A stretch of 41,766 nt of DNA from Gammaproteobacteria bacterium (lineage in GTDB: Bacteria > Pseudomonadota > Gammaproteobacteria > JAJPIJ01): assembly GCA_035501935.1 (NCBI GenBank), contig DATJVC010000005.1, positions 1-41,766 of the forward strand, in the 5' to 3' direction. The notes under the pieces were generated by a model, which saw only the letters and a list, made by a program, of their open reading frames with translations, ran no database searches and was not told the DNA's origin. The first letter of the stretch is position 1. Each line of letters begins with the position of its first letter. This document shows positions 12,003 to 24,188 of the stretch, in pieces. The position numbers were made by a program, and so were the translations under genes.

Positions 12003-12995
12003 TTAATGCGAACGCTGATCAAAGCGCCACAGGCCGGCGGCGCGCGCGGCGGCATGGGCGGCTTGCATCTCGCCCGGGGTCGGCCGGCGGTTGATCTCTG
12101 AATATTGCGGCGAGCCGCTTTTACCTGCCGCACCCACCTGAAACTCCGGGCGGTACTGACCCATGAGGTTGAGGTAGGTATCCGGCGAGATTTCCTGTGC
12201 CAGCCACCGGCAGATCGCGGCGACTTCATCGGTCTGCCCCGGCATGACCAAGTGCCGCACCAGCACGCCGCGACGCGCCAGCCCGTCCGGGCCGAATTTG
12301 AGCGGCCCGGCCTGGCGGTGCATTTCCGCAATGGCCTCGCGCGCCCGTTCGGGATAATCCTTGGCCTTGGCGTAACGGCGGCTGCTTTCGTAATTCCAGA
12401 ACTTGAAGTCCGGCATGTAGATGTCCACGATGCCGTCCAGCAGCTTCAGCGACTCGACCGAGTCGTAGGCACTGGTGTTGTAAACGATGGGCAGGTTCAG
12501 TCCTTTCGGCACGGCAGCGGCGATGGCTTCGACAACCTGTGGCACGACGTGTTCGGGCGTGACGAAATTGATATTGTGGCAGCCGCGTTTTTGTAGCGCG
12601 ATCATGACATCGGCGATCCGTTGAGCTGGATATTCGCCGCCGATTTTCTGCTGGCTGATGTCCCAGTTCTGGCAGAACACGCAGCGCAGATTGCACAGGG
12701 CGAAAAATATGGTGCCGGAGCCATTCCAGCCGCGCAGGCAATCCTCCTCACCGAAATGGGGAAAGACGCCCGCGACCCGGGCGTAACGGCCGGTATTGCA
12801 GACACGCATCTGGTTTTCAAGCCGGTTGACATGGCAGTCGCGCGGGCAGGCACAGCAATCCTCCAATTCGCGCAATCCCGCCGTCATGCGCGCCGCCAGC
12901 ACGCCTGAACGGCGCAGCTGCAGGTAGGCCGGCTCGAAATCCTCGAGCAGAAACGCGGGGCCCACCCGCGGGCGTCTGAGGAACCTGGCCAGCAT
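12003..12995 (-). CDS. Radical SAM protein, PflA-activase-like family
   Basis: The 330-residue protein has the radical SAM cluster motif CNLRCVFC (CxxxCxxC) after FFAL. An extra N-terminal cysteine set (CCACPRDCHVNR…CNTG) probably binds a second iron–sulfur cluster or zinc. The rest follows the pyruvate-formate-lyase-activase-like barrel: INFVTPEHVVPQVVEAI, YNTSAYDSVESLKLLDGIVDIYMPDFKFW, and LVRHLVMPGQTDE. Members of this branch are often called PflX or uncharacterised radical SAM proteins, and their substrate is generally unknown. No glycyl-radical enzyme is encoded nearby. It converges with the exported-protein operon and is divergent from purB. Confidence 0.88.
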   Translation of the reverse strand: MLARFLRRPRVGPAFLLEDFEPAYLQLRRSGVLAARMTAGLRELEDCCACPRDCHVNRLENQMRVCNTGRYARVAGVFPHFGEEDCLRGWNGSGTIFFALCNLRCVFCQNWDISQQKIGGEYPAQRIADVMIALQKRGCHNINFVTPEHVVPQVVEAIAAAVPKGLNLPIVYNTSAYDSVESLKLLDGIVDIYMPDFKFWNYESSRRYAKAKDYPERAREAIAEMHRQAGPLKFGPDGLARRGVLVRHLVMPGQTDEVAAICRWLAQEISPDTYLNLMGQYRPEFQVGAAGKSGSPQYSEINRRPTPGEMQAAHAAARAAGLWRFDQRSH

Positions 12996-12997
12996 GA

Positions 12998-15650
<2,653 letters not shown>

Positions 15651-15683
15651 AATCCCGGATTGAGAGACGGAAGGGGGCCATAC

Positions 15684-16196
15684 ATGCTGGAAATGGATAA
15701 ATATACCTTGGGAGGCACCAACACAGAACTGGTATTTGGCAGCCGTGAGGACGTGCGCGCCATCACGCTGGCGCTGACGCAGCAGTGTCAACGCACGCTC
15801 GACATCATGGGCCGCGGCCTAGATCCCGATTTGTACGAAAGTCCACCGTTCCTCGACGCCGTCCGCAAACTGATCGCGCGCAGCAGTCACAGCCGCATCC
15901 GCCTGTTGGTCCTGCAACCCGAAGCCCTGTACCGGCGCGGGCATGCGTTGATTGCGCTGGCGGGGGCCTTTTCCTCGTTCTGTCATGTGCGCGTCCCGGG
16001 GCCGGATCATCAGGACCTCAATGAAGCCATGCTGGTGGCCGATGAAACCGGCTATTTGCACCGCAAGCTCTCGGATCGCTACGAGGGCACGGCCAATTTC
16101 AACAACCGGCCTTATGTCGGCGGGTTGATGCGCCGCTTCGAGGAAGTCTGGATGACGGCTGAGGCCGATCCGAATTTCCAGCGCCTGAGGATATGA
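15684..16196 (+). CDS. DUF7931-like small cytoplasmic protein
   Basis: The product has 170 residues and no signal or membrane segment. The ATG at 15684 follows a good AAGGGGG ribosome site; an earlier in-frame start at 15660 lacks one. The layout (ELVFGSREDVRAITLALTQQCQRTLDIMGRGLDPDLYESPPFLDAVRKLI, then SRIRLLVLQPE, and RKLSDRYEGTANFNNRPYVGGLMRRFEEVW at the end) recalls the DUF7931 family, which has a phospholipase D-like arrangement but no clear HKD catalytic motif here. Homologues sometimes sit next to or fused to acetyltransferases. Function is unknown. Its stop overlaps the start of the following gene (ATGA at 16193). Confidence 0.75.
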   Translation: MLEMDKYTLGGTNTELVFGSREDVRAITLALTQQCQRTLDIMGRGLDPDLYESPPFLDAVRKLIARSSHSRIRLLVLQPEALYRRGHALIALAGAFSSFCHVRVPGPDHQDLNEAMLVADETGYLHRKLSDRYEGTANFNNRPYVGGLMRRFEEVWMTAEADPNFQRLRI

Positions 16197-17059
16197 AGCG
16201 TTTCCTCCTCGCCGTCATTTACCTGTGGTGCGGCGGGCTCGTGGTATTGGTATCAGCGCAGGAGATGCCGCTGGAAATCATTTCCATGCAACACCGCCCG
16301 GTCGAGGACGTCGTCCCGATCTTGCAACCCCTGATTGCGCCCGGCGGCACGGTCGCGGGCATGAACAACCAGTTGATCATCAAAACCACGCCGGAGAATC
16401 TTGAACAGATCAAACAAGTGCTCGCCACTCTGGATCGGTCGCCGCGCCGCCTGAAGATTTATGTGAGCTGGGGCAATCGTGAAATCGCCAGCTCGCGCGA
16501 TGACTCGCTCGCCGCGCGCGTGCGTTCCACCGACGTCAGCGCCAGATTGCCCGGTGATCACGCGAAGGACGGCGCCTCGGTAGCCGTGGGAAATGAAAAC
16601 AACGCAGTGCGCTATTCCACCCGCGCCACGGAATCCAGCAGCCAGGATAGCGATGTCCATTTCATCATGGGGTTGGAAGGCCAGCCCGCCTGGATCAGCA
16701 CCGGCGAATCTGTGCCTTTGCCGGATCAGAACGTATACGTCGGGCCGGATGGCGTGGTCGTGCAGCAGAGCACGGAATATCACGACGTCACCTCGGGGGT
16801 TTACGTCATCCCGCGCTTGAACGGCGACCAAGTCACTCTGGAAATCTCGCCACAGCGCAACCGCATCGATCCGCATACCGGCACTATTCGAACACAACAG
16901 GCTTCCAGCATCGTCACTGGCCGGCTCGGCGAATGGATCGCGCTCGGCGGTGTCAACGAAAGCACATCGCACACCGATAGCGCCAGCCTGAGTCGTGCCC
17001 AGACCCAGAGCAACCCTAGCACTAACATCCAGGTCAAGGTCGAAGAACTTCCGGATTAA
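16193..17059 (+). CDS. Short secretin-like periplasmic protein
   Basis: The product has 288 residues. The N-terminus MKRFLLAVIYLWCGGLVVLVSAQ is a signal peptide. Residues about 25–90 (MPLEIISMQHRPVEDVVPILQPLIAPGGTVAGMNNQLIIKTTPENLEQIKQVLATLD) match the small N-domain repeated in secretins such as GspD and PilQ. The rest (about 150–270), with VYVIPRLNGDQVTLEISPQ and IVTGRLGEWIALGG, resembles the start of the secretin core (V-I-P-x-L-x-x-D pattern). It is far shorter than a pore-forming secretin and the transmembrane strands seem absent. It may be a soluble relative or regulator. No other type II, III or IV pilus genes are nearby. Translational overlap ties it to the preceding gene. Confidence 0.75.
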   Translation: MKRFLLAVIYLWCGGLVVLVSAQEMPLEIISMQHRPVEDVVPILQPLIAPGGTVAGMNNQLIIKTTPENLEQIKQVLATLDRSPRRLKIYVSWGNREIASSRDDSLAARVRSTDVSARLPGDHAKDGASVAVGNENNAVRYSTRATESSSQDSDVHFIMGLEGQPAWISTGESVPLPDQNVYVGPDGVVVQQSTEYHDVTSGVYVIPRLNGDQVTLEISPQRNRIDPHTGTIRTQQASSIVTGRLGEWIALGGVNESTSHTDSASLSRAQTQSNPSTNIQVKVEELPD

Positions 17060-17168
17060 CTTCGTTGTGGGTTATGTTGCACTTGCCTGCCCTGCAGGTT
17101 GATGCGCCGCACAAGAGGTGGATTTTCCAGTATGATCGCCTCTACGATGCCCAGCCACCGCCGATGAC

Positions 17169-20100
17169 ATGGAAACTTATCGCGGCCCCCTCACCCATTC
17201 CACCTTCCGCCTGCAAAAAAAGCGCGACCTGCTGCGGAGCATAGCCTCCGGCATCGGGGCGCTGCACGCCGAGTTCGTGCACTTTGCCGATCTTGAAGCG
17301 CCGTTGACCGAGGACGAACAGCAACGGCTGAACGCCCTGCTTGATTATGGCTTGGCAGCGCCAGCGCAGAAACCTTCAGGCTTTCTGTACATAGTCATCC
17401 CGCGCCCGGGCACGATCTCGCCGTGGTCGAGCAAGGCCACCGACATCGCGCGCAATTGCGGGCTCGCCAAGGTGCGGCGGCTGGAACGCGGCACCTGCTG
17501 GTGCCTCGAAATGCCTTCCGGCGCCTCATTATCCGCCGTCACGCATCAGACGTTGGAACGTCAACTGCACGACCCCATGACCGAGGCGGTCATTCACGAC
17601 CTGCGTGATGCGGAACGCTTATTTGCGCACACCCAGCCGGGAAAATTCAGCGTGATCGATCTGATCAAGGACGGGCGCGTTACTCTGGAGGCAGCCAATC
17701 GCGATATGGGGCTGGCGTTGTCGGACGATGAGATCGACTATCTGCTCGACAATTTCAAGCGGCTGAAACGCAATCCGACGGACGTCGAACTGATGATGTT
17801 TGCGCAGGCGAATTCCGAGCATTGCCGCCACAAGATCTTCAACGCGCAATGGACCATCGACGGACAGGTGCAGCCGCATTCGCTGTTCCAGATGATCCGC
17901 AACACCCATGAGAAAAATCCCGGCAAAGTGCTGCTGGCTTACAGCGATAACGCCGCCGTGACGCGCGGCTATCGCGGCCATCGCCTGCTGCCCGACCGCA
18001 CGCACCGCTACGGCAGCACCGTCGAGGACGTGCATCTGGTGATGAAGGTGGAGACGCACAACCACCCCACCGGTATCTCGCCCTACCCGGGCGCTGCGAC
18101 CGGCGCGGGTGGCGAAATCCGTGACGAGAGCGCCACCGGCCGCGGCGCCAAGTCCAAGGCGGGACTGACGGGCTTCAGCGTCTCCAACATGCGCATCCCG
18201 GACTTCGTACAGCCGTGGGAACAGGACCACGGCCGTCCCTTCGACGCTGCTCAGGACAGGCCCGCGCACATGGCCTCGGCGCTCGATATCATGATCGAGG
18301 GCCCCATAGGGGCAGCGGCGTTCAACAACGAATTCGGCCGGCCGGCATTGTGCGGCTATTTCCGCACCTATGAACAATCGATCAACACAGCGTCCGGCGC
18401 GGAAATCCGTGGCTACCACAAGCCGATCATGCTGGCAGGAGGCATTGGAAACATCCGTGCGGAACACCTGAACAAATCAGCGTTGCCTGAAGGCGCGCTG
18501 GTGATCGTGCTCGGCGGTCCGGCGATGTTGATTGGTCTCGGCGGTGGTGCGGCCTCGTCGGTGGCCGCGGGTCACGGCAGCGAGCAGATCGATTTCGCCT
18601 CGGTGCAACGTGACAACGCCGAGATGCAGCGGCGTTGTCAGGAGGTCATCGACCGCTGCTGGGCGCTGGGCGAAAACAATCCCATTCTATCGATCCACGA
18701 TGTCGGCGCCGGCGGATTATCCAACGCCATTCCTGAACTCCTGCACGGCGGCGACCATGGCGGGCGGATCGATCTCCGCAGGATACCGAACGCCGAGCCT
18801 GGCATGTCGCCGATGCAAATCTGGTGCAATGAGGCGCAGGAGCGTTACGTACTGGCCATATTACCGAAGGACGAGAAGCTTTTTGCCGATTTGTGCGCGC
18901 GCGAACGCTGTCCCTTCGCCATGATCGGTGAGACGAGCGCGGATGAAAAACTGGTGCTCGAAGACGCGCTGTTCGGCAACACGCCCATCGACATGCCGCT
19001 CAGCGTGCTGCTCGGCAAGCCGCCACGGATGCACCGGCAGGTGCGCCACGGTGCAACCACGCTTTCGCCGCTGCGCACGGACGGCATCGATTTGCGCGAG
19101 GCGGTGGAGCGCGTGCTGCGCCTGCCCGCCGTCGCCGACAAGGGCTTTCTCATCACCATCGGCGACCGCACGGTCTCCGGCCTGACCACGCGCGATCAGA
19201 TGGCGGGGCCGTGGCAGGTGCCGGTCGCGGACTGCGCCGTCACCGCCGCTTCGCTCCTCGACACCACCGGCGAGGCGATGGCGATCGGCGAACGCACGCC
19301 GCTCGCCGTCATCGATGCACCGGCTTCGGGACGCATGGCCATCGGCGAGGCAATCACCAACATCGCCGCCGCGCGCATCATGCAACTGAGCGACGTCGTG
19401 CTGTCGGCCAACTGGATGGCCGCCTGCGGGCATGGTCACGACGACGCCGCGCTGTACGACACGGTGCGGGCCGTGGGCATGGAATTGTGCCCGGCACTGG
19501 GATTGAGCATACCAGTCGGCAAGGATTCGTTATCGATGCGCGCGGTATGGTCCGAGGACGGCACGGAAAAGTCCGTAACGGCGCCGGTATCGCTGATCAC
19601 CTCCGCCTTCGCGCCGGTCGTCGACGTGCGGCAGTCGCTGACACCGCAATTGCGCACGGACATGGGTGATACCGAACTTCTACTGGTCGATCTGGGACGC
19701 GGAAGAAATCGGCTCGGCGGCTCCGCGCTGGCGCAGGTGCACGGGCAGATCGGCGTTGTCGCGCCGGACGTGGATCATCCAGAGGATTTGAAAAACTTTT
19801 TCACGACCGTGCAGGTATTGAACGAGGCAAGTTTGCTGCTGGCCTATCACGATCGCTCCGACGGCGGCCTGATTACCACACTTTGCGAAATGGCGTTCGC
19901 CGGGCGCACGGGCATCAATGTCATGCTCGATGCACTTGCGCCCGACGATTTGGCTGTGCTCTTTAATGAGGAACTGGGTGCAGTATTACAAGTAAGAAGC
20001 GCGGATACCGATGCGGTCATTGCGCAGTTCCACGCTGCCGGGCTTGAAGGTCGTGTCCATCATCTGGGTCGGCTTAATGATGAATTGACGATCACCTGTA

Positions 20101-21083
20101 CCCGAGATAGGCGGAAGGTTTTCAGCGAAGACGTGCTCAAGTTGCAGCGCATCTGGGCGGAGACCAGCTACCGCATGCGAGCCTTGCGAGATAATCCGGA
20201 ATGTGCGCGGCAGGAATACGATGCCCTCCTCGACCGCACTGATCCGGGGCTCTCGCTCCACGTCACCCATGCCATCAACGAGCCGCCCGAGATCAACGCC
20301 GGCGCACGACCGCGGGTGGCCATCCTGCGCGAACAGGGCGTGAACGGCCAGGTGGAGATGGCGGCGGCGTTCGATCGCGCCGGGTTTGACGCCATCGACG
20401 TGCATATGAGCGATCTCATCAACGGCGCCGTCAATCTCAAGGATTTTCACGGGCTGGCGGCCGGCGGCGGATTTTCCTACGGTGACGTACTGGGTGCCGG
20501 CGGCGGCTGGGCCAAGTCCATCCTGTTCCACGAGCGCACGCGTGATGAGTTCAGCCTTTTCTTCGAACGCGATGATCGCTTCGCGCTGGGCGTATGCAAC
20601 GGCTGCCAGATGATGTCGCACCTGAAGGCCATCATTCCCGGTGCGGCGCACTGGCCACGTTTCGTGCGCAACACCTCCGAGCAATTCGAGGCGCGGCTGG
20701 TGATGGTGGAGGTGCTGGAGTCGAAGTCGATCTTCTTCGACGGCATGGCCGGCTCAAGACTGCCCGTGGTCGTGGCGCACGGGGAGGGCCGTGCCCTGTT
20801 CCTGGATGCCCCGGCAGCACAGACGGCGCTGGACGCGCAAGCCGTGTGCTTGCGCTTTGTCGACAATTATGGGAGGCCCACCGACAGTTATCCTTGCAAT
20901 CCGAATGGATCACCGCTGGGGATCACCGGCCTGACCAGCGCCGACGGGCGTGTGATGATCGTCATGCCCCACCCGGAGCGGATGTTTTTACGCCGGCAGT
21001 TTTCGTGGCTTCCGTCGGAATGGAAACGAGAGGTGAGCCCCTGGTTCAGAATGTTCCAGAACGCCCGCAGCTGGCTGGACTAG
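17169..21083 (+). CDS. purL: Phosphoribosylformylglycinamidine synthase, single-chain form
   Basis: PurL converts FGAR to FGAM with ATP and glutamine in purine synthesis. The 1304-residue length matches the long gammaproteobacterial form. Order: N-terminal PurS-like domain; ATP-binding core with [26 protein letters not shown]; a second synthetase half; and a C-terminal glutaminase with [12 protein letters not shown] (catalytic Cys1143) and MPHPERMF (His1268, Glu1270). The ATG at 17169 gives [18 protein letters not shown]. Compared with E. coli (EEDFGKPERIVTALDIM), eight extra residues, FDAAQDRP, occur at about 358–365, encoded by a repeat-like insertion. The reading frame is kept and the flanking conserved motifs are intact. 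It is convergent with the FecR cluster. Confidence 0.97.
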   Translation: METYRGPLTHSTFRLQKKRDLLRSIASGIGALHAEFVHFADLEAPLTEDEQQRLNALLDYGLAAPAQKPSGFLYIVIPRPGTISPWSSKATDIARNCGLAKVRRLERGTCWCLEMPSGASLSAVTHQTLERQLHDPMTEAVIHDLRDAERLFAHTQPGKFSVIDLIKDGRVTLEAANRDMGLALSDDEIDYLLDNFKRLKRNPTDVELMMFAQANSEHCRHKIFNAQWTIDGQVQPHSLFQMIRNTHEKNPGKVLLAYSDNAAVTRGYRGHRLLPDRTHRYGSTVEDVHLVMKVETHNHPTGISPYPGAATGAGGEIRDESATGRGAKSKAGLTGFSVSNMRIPDFVQPWEQDHGRPFDAAQDRPAHMASALDIMIEGPIGAAAFNNEFGRPALCGYFRTYEQSINTASGAEIRGYHKPIMLAGGIGNIRAEHLNKSALPEGALVIVLGGPAMLIGLGGGAASSVAAGHGSEQIDFASVQRDNAEMQRRCQEVIDRCWALGENNPILSIHDVGAGGLSNAIPELLHGGDHGGRIDLRRIPNAEPGMSPMQIWCNEAQERYVLAILPKDEKLFADLCARERCPFAMIGETSADEKLVLEDALFGNTPIDMPLSVLLGKPPRMHRQVRHGATTLSPLRTDGIDLREAVERVLRLPAVADKGFLITIGDRTVSGLTTRDQMAGPWQVPVADCAVTAASLLDTTGEAMAIGERTPLAVIDAPASGRMAIGEAITNIAAARIMQLSDVVLSANWMAACGHGHDDAALYDTVRAVGMELCPALGLSIPVGKDSLSMRAVWSEDGTEKSVTAPVSLITSAFAPVVDVRQSLTPQLRTDMGDTELLLVDLGRGRNRLGGSALAQVHGQIGVVAPDVDHPEDLKNFFTTVQVLNEASLLLAYHDRSDGGLITTLCEMAFAGRTGINVMLDALAPDDLAVLFNEELGAVLQVRSADTDAVIAQFHAAGLEGRVHHLGRLNDELTITCTRDRRKVFSEDVLKLQRIWAETSYRMRALRDNPECARQEYDALLDRTDPGLSLHVTHAINEPPEINAGARPRVAILREQGVNGQVEMAAAFDRAGFDAIDVHMSDLINGAVNLKDFHGLAAGGGFSYGDVLGAGGGWAKSILFHERTRDEFSLFFERDDRFALGVCNGCQMMSHLKAIIPGAAHWPRFVRNTSEQFEARLVMVEVLESKSIFFDGMAGSRLPVVVAHGEGRALFLDAPAAQTALDAQAVCLRFVDNYGRPTDSYPCNPNGSPLGITGLTSADGRVMIVMPHPERMFLRRQFSWLPSEWKREVSPWFRMFQNARSWLD
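18240..18263. repeat. Small REP-like element inserted in frame in purL
   Basis: A 24-base segment encodes FDAAQDRP between GRP and [10 protein letters not shown] of PurL, a site where E. coli PurL has no extra residues. Its core (CTTCGACGCTGCTCAGGACA) resembles the small dispersed palindromic repeats with a TTCGA…CTCAGGxC core found in many environmental bacteria. It is also similar to the two arms at 28364–28435 in this window. The Arg-Pro on both sides suggests a short target duplication or replacement. Confidence 0.6.
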
Positions 21084-21136
21084 GATGCGAACGGCAACCG
21101 ACGCGCGCGCTTCAGTTATACAATCGACTTCAGATC

Positions 21137-22696
21137 CTAATCACTAATAAAACACCTTCCCGTGCAGAGCTGGAAGGCCCCCACACCCTTGACCCAATTC
21201 TGCGGGTTCAAGGTGGAACCGAAATTATCATGGATACGGTAAGCGAGCCCAAGAGCCTCCGGCGCATTAATCGTGCTGCTTGGCGACGGCCCTAGACTGA
21301 CGAAGGGAATCGGACTCCCTGATGTTGCCATATTGGGGCCTTCCAGACTGCCCACAATATCAGTCGGGCAACCCCCCGCGTTGTAGCAGCTACCCGTCCC
21401 CACACCATAGCTGTAGGCGAAGACCGCGCCGCCCTTGAAACTGCTGAATGTGCCGTTGGTGGTATCCAGCGGAATCGGGGCGCCCCCTGGCCCGAAAGTA
21501 GTGACGTCGTAAAACGAACGCATATGTTCCACTTCGAAACTCACGTCCACCGCAGCGGGACCGAAGAAGTCCACCTGGACAATACCACCGACGATGCCCG
21601 TTCCGGTTCCCATCGCATTGGTGGAAGCAGTGCCATTCAGGCCCGGGATGAAGGTATAAGTGGCGATGCCGCTGGTGGGCAGTGGATCGCGCGGTCCACT
21701 GCCGACAATGAAGCTATAGCCGGAATCGGGACCCACGACTTCCGTACCCACGATGGTGCCGTTTGCATCGAATTTCGTCACCGTGCCGTTGGTCCAGCGG
21801 AAGATAAAGGCGTCATCTGCAAAAGTGGAAAAATCCGTCACCTTGCCATCGAAAAACAGGGCTTCGGTATTGTTGCCACTGAAGGAGTCCTTGATCAAAA
21901 GGAAATTCGGCGGAGTACCCAGCGCCACGCCATGAAGGGCACTGACGACCTCGCCCATACTTTGCGAGCCACCCGGGACCACACCGACAATCCGGTCGTT
22001 GCCCGAGAAATTACCCAACACACACCCTTGATCGCATTGCTCGTCCGCCCTGAACCCCTTGGGCTCAGGCACATCCACGTGCGCCACGGGGGTCTCCTCA
22101 ACGGGCTCGATATTGCAGTTGCTGCAACCGACGTAATACGTTTCGCCCGGATGCACGTCCTTGCTGTCGCCATCATTGGTCAGCGTCAGCGTATCCTGAT
22201 TACCGGTAAGATAAAGCCCATCCTTCATGCCGGGGCAACTGCCGGCGACGCATAGGATCGCCAGTCCGCCGCTGCCACGGATGCCGATGGTGGCCACGAC
22301 GGTCTTGATCTTGTAATTCTGCTTGTTCTTGTGGCCGATGGCGCCGGTGACGAAACGCATGCTGCCCTTCAGGAGATCGAAGAAGCTGCGTTCGCTGCCG
22401 TCCTCCTTGCCCGCATAGTTGTACTCGCTGATCTTGAAGCTGGTGTTGGGTTGGAGGGCGACAAAGCCGCCGTCCTTGAAGGTGATCTGGGCGCGGCCCT
22501 GCTGGGTCTGCACGGTGTCTCCTGACTGCACCTCCGCCCCCTTGGCTAGCGGGCGGCCCTGGCCGGCGGTGTTGATGGCCTGCGCCTGACCGTAGGCATA
22601 AGTAACCTGGGCGGCGGCGGCACAGACTGGCGTGGAGAAGAAGGAACATGCCGCGAAACCGGAAAGCAGCGCGAAATTCATGGTCAGATTACGCAT
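21137..22696 (-). CDS. Exported FecR-domain protein with C-terminal beta-barrel-like domain
   Basis: The product has 519 residues. The ATG at 22696 follows GGAGG eight bases upstream. A signal peptide (MRNLTMNFALLSGFAACSFFSTPVCA) leads into a FecR domain (about 30–145): VTYAYGQAQAIN, LAKGAEVQSGDTVQTQQGRAQITFKDGGFVALQPNTSFKI, then LLKGSMRFVTGAIG and VVATIGIRGSGG. Cysteine pairs follow (CVAGSC, GCSNC, CDQGC), probably disulfides. The C-terminal part from about 330 (GIATYTFIPGLNGTAS, GGIVQVDFFGPAAVDVSFEV, KGGAVFAYSYG, GLAYRIHD and a final VKGVGAFQ) alternates like a small antiparallel beta-barrel. It recalls TbpB-type cargo barrels, but that is inference. It starts 14 bases after the Slam-like gene, so they share an operon. 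Confidence 0.8.
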   Translation of the reverse strand: MRNLTMNFALLSGFAACSFFSTPVCAAAAQVTYAYGQAQAINTAGQGRPLAKGAEVQSGDTVQTQQGRAQITFKDGGFVALQPNTSFKISEYNYAGKEDGSERSFFDLLKGSMRFVTGAIGHKNKQNYKIKTVVATIGIRGSGGLAILCVAGSCPGMKDGLYLTGNQDTLTLTNDGDSKDVHPGETYYVGCSNCNIEPVEETPVAHVDVPEPKGFRADEQCDQGCVLGNFSGNDRIVGVVPGGSQSMGEVVSALHGVALGTPPNFLLIKDSFSGNNTEALFFDGKVTDFSTFADDAFIFRWTNGTVTKFDANGTIVGTEVVGPDSGYSFIVGSGPRDPLPTSGIATYTFIPGLNGTASTNAMGTGTGIVGGIVQVDFFGPAAVDVSFEVEHMRSFYDVTTFGPGGAPIPLDTTNGTFSSFKGGAVFAYSYGVGTGSCYNAGGCPTDIVGSLEGPNMATSGSPIPFVSLGPSPSSTINAPEALGLAYRIHDNFGSTLNPQNWVKGVGAFQLCTGRCFISD

Positions 22697-22710
22697 GGTG
22701 CATACCTCCG

Positions 22711-24045
22711 TCAAAAGTCGTAGCGCATGGTGGTTAGTAGTTCCCAACGCTCAAATCCAAAAACGCTGATCGGTGAATCATTGCGTGAGTAACGCACCTC
22801 GGGCCGCAGGCTGATGTTTTTATTCAAGGCGTACCGGGCGCCGATGCTGGCGGCGAAAAAGTCATCGTCGCGGGTCTTCTGGAAAAGCGGTTCCGGGCCG
22901 CCGTATTCGCTATGCTCATATTCAAAAGATCCCAGCGCATAGAGGCGCTCATTCACCATGTATTGCCCACCGAGGCGCAAGCCCGCGAAATCGCGGCCGA
23001 TATGTGCAGCATTGCTGTGCGTTTCGAATTCACTGCCGCCGTCGATACTCGCATACATCACCGGTTTGCCGGCGCCGCTGAAGGCATGCCCCCAGCCAAC
23101 ACCGCCGGCGACGCGGTCGACATCACGGATATTTTGGTCGGGATAGCGCAACACTGCCCCCTGGGCGAAGACCGTGATCTGGTTGTTGGCGTCCAGATCA
23201 CGCTGCCATTGGGCAACGCCACCGCCATAGTCGCGGAAATTATTACCGCCTACGGTGAACTTCTGCGCCTGGCCGATAAGGCGATATTGATCCGTGCCAC
23301 GCCGCAGGTTGACGCCGAGGCTGCCATTGTATTGATGCTGGGTGAAGTCCACTTCATCCACCGACAGCCGGTTGTCGAACTCGATGCCGCCGAAAAGCGT
23401 GGTGTCCTGGCGCAGCGGAGTGTAGAAGTTGAAGCCGGCATTGATGAGCCACAACATGCTGTCAAGCTCAGAACTGTTATTGGTCAGGTTGAACACCAGA
23501 CCTCCCAGCGCCGGGATGGCCACCTGATTGTCGCTGGTGGCGCTGTTCACATTGCTGTCGTAGCCAAGGCCGGTTTCGACGAAAACGTCATAGCGGGTGC
23601 GGGTGGCGCCCAGACGCTGCTCGATACCGGAGAGATACTGGTCTATCGTGTTGGAGATGGAGGACGGCAACTGCTTGCCGCGCACGGCTTCGAATTCCTC
23701 CCTGGCGGTATCGTTCTCGCCCAGTTCGTAATAGGCGCGGGCCAGTTCAGCGCGGGCCAAGTCGTTGCCGGGCTGGTTATCCAGCACCCGTTCCAGCGCG
23801 AATACGGCTTGATTGGGCTTGCCGGCATCGATCGCCGCCATGCCCAGCGCCAGATCGAAATCCGGATCGCCGGCCTTGGCGTCAACATGTCCCTTCAGGA
23901 GTTCATAGGCCTGTGCACCCTTGCCAGCCTTGAGCAGTTGCTGCGCCTGTTTGACGTCATCGTCCGCCGATGCGGCGAAACTCGCGGGAGCCGTGGCGAG
24001 AACGCACAATAACCCCAGGAGACACAACCAGAATATCTTCGGCAC
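22711..24045 (-). CDS. TPR plus outer-membrane barrel protein, Slam/DUF560-like
   Basis: The product has 444 residues. A signal peptide (MPKIFWLCLLGLLCVLATAPASFA) precedes about 110 residues of TPR-like helices (AQQLLKAGKGAQAYELLKGHV, ALGMAAIDAGKPNQAVFALERVL, ARAELARAYYELGENDTAREEFEAV). From about 150 to the end is a beta-barrel that opens with VFVETGLGYDSNVNSAT, a motif seen in DUF560/Slam translocons, and ends in TTMRYDF with the C-terminal Phe needed for Bam insertion. This layout is that of type XI secretion (Slam) outer-membrane proteins, which move lipoproteins or small-barrel cargo to the surface. The start is GTG, with GGGGGAAG upstream. A perfect -10 box lies at 24103–24108. Other TPR-OMP families are possible. 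Confidence 0.8.
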   Translation of the reverse strand: MPKIFWLCLLGLLCVLATAPASFAASADDDVKQAQQLLKAGKGAQAYELLKGHVDAKAGDPDFDLALGMAAIDAGKPNQAVFALERVLDNQPGNDLARAELARAYYELGENDTAREEFEAVRGKQLPSSISNTIDQYLSGIEQRLGATRTRYDVFVETGLGYDSNVNSATSDNQVAIPALGGLVFNLTNNSSELDSMLWLINAGFNFYTPLRQDTTLFGGIEFDNRLSVDEVDFTQHQYNGSLGVNLRRGTDQYRLIGQAQKFTVGGNNFRDYGGGVAQWQRDLDANNQITVFAQGAVLRYPDQNIRDVDRVAGGVGWGHAFSGAGKPVMYASIDGGSEFETHSNAAHIGRDFAGLRLGGQYMVNERLYALGSFEYEHSEYGGPEPLFQKTRDDDFFAASIGARYALNKNISLRPEVRYSRNDSPISVFGFERWELLTTMRYDF

Positions 24046-24102
24046 CTTAGCTTCCCCCTAAATTCAACTGCTATTTTGGAAGCACAATCATCATAATTTT
24101 AC

Positions 24103-24108
24103 ATTATA
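24103..24108 (-). promoter_or_regulatory. -10 element before the Slam-like/FecR gene pair
   Basis: On the minus strand the sequence is a perfect TATAAT within an AT-rich stretch, about 60 bases before the GTG start. A partial -35 (TTTACC) lies 19 bases upstream. This suggests that the TPR–barrel and the downstream FecR gene can be transcribed separately from the upstream FecR gene. Confidence 0.55.
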
Positions 24109-24188
24109 AGCGACTTTCTAGGTCCCGGGTAAATAATCAATGCGGCTTTTTCCATGGGAAAATATCCCGCTGGCATGCCCCGGGCCAG

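Noticed and set aside
18240-18263. Intein or insertion sequence in purL
   Set aside because: Only 24 bases, no splicing or transposase motifs.
22912-24012. 366-codon ORF opposite the Slam-like gene
   Set aside because: Shadow; the minus-strand frame has a signal peptide, TPRs and a barrel ending in Phe.
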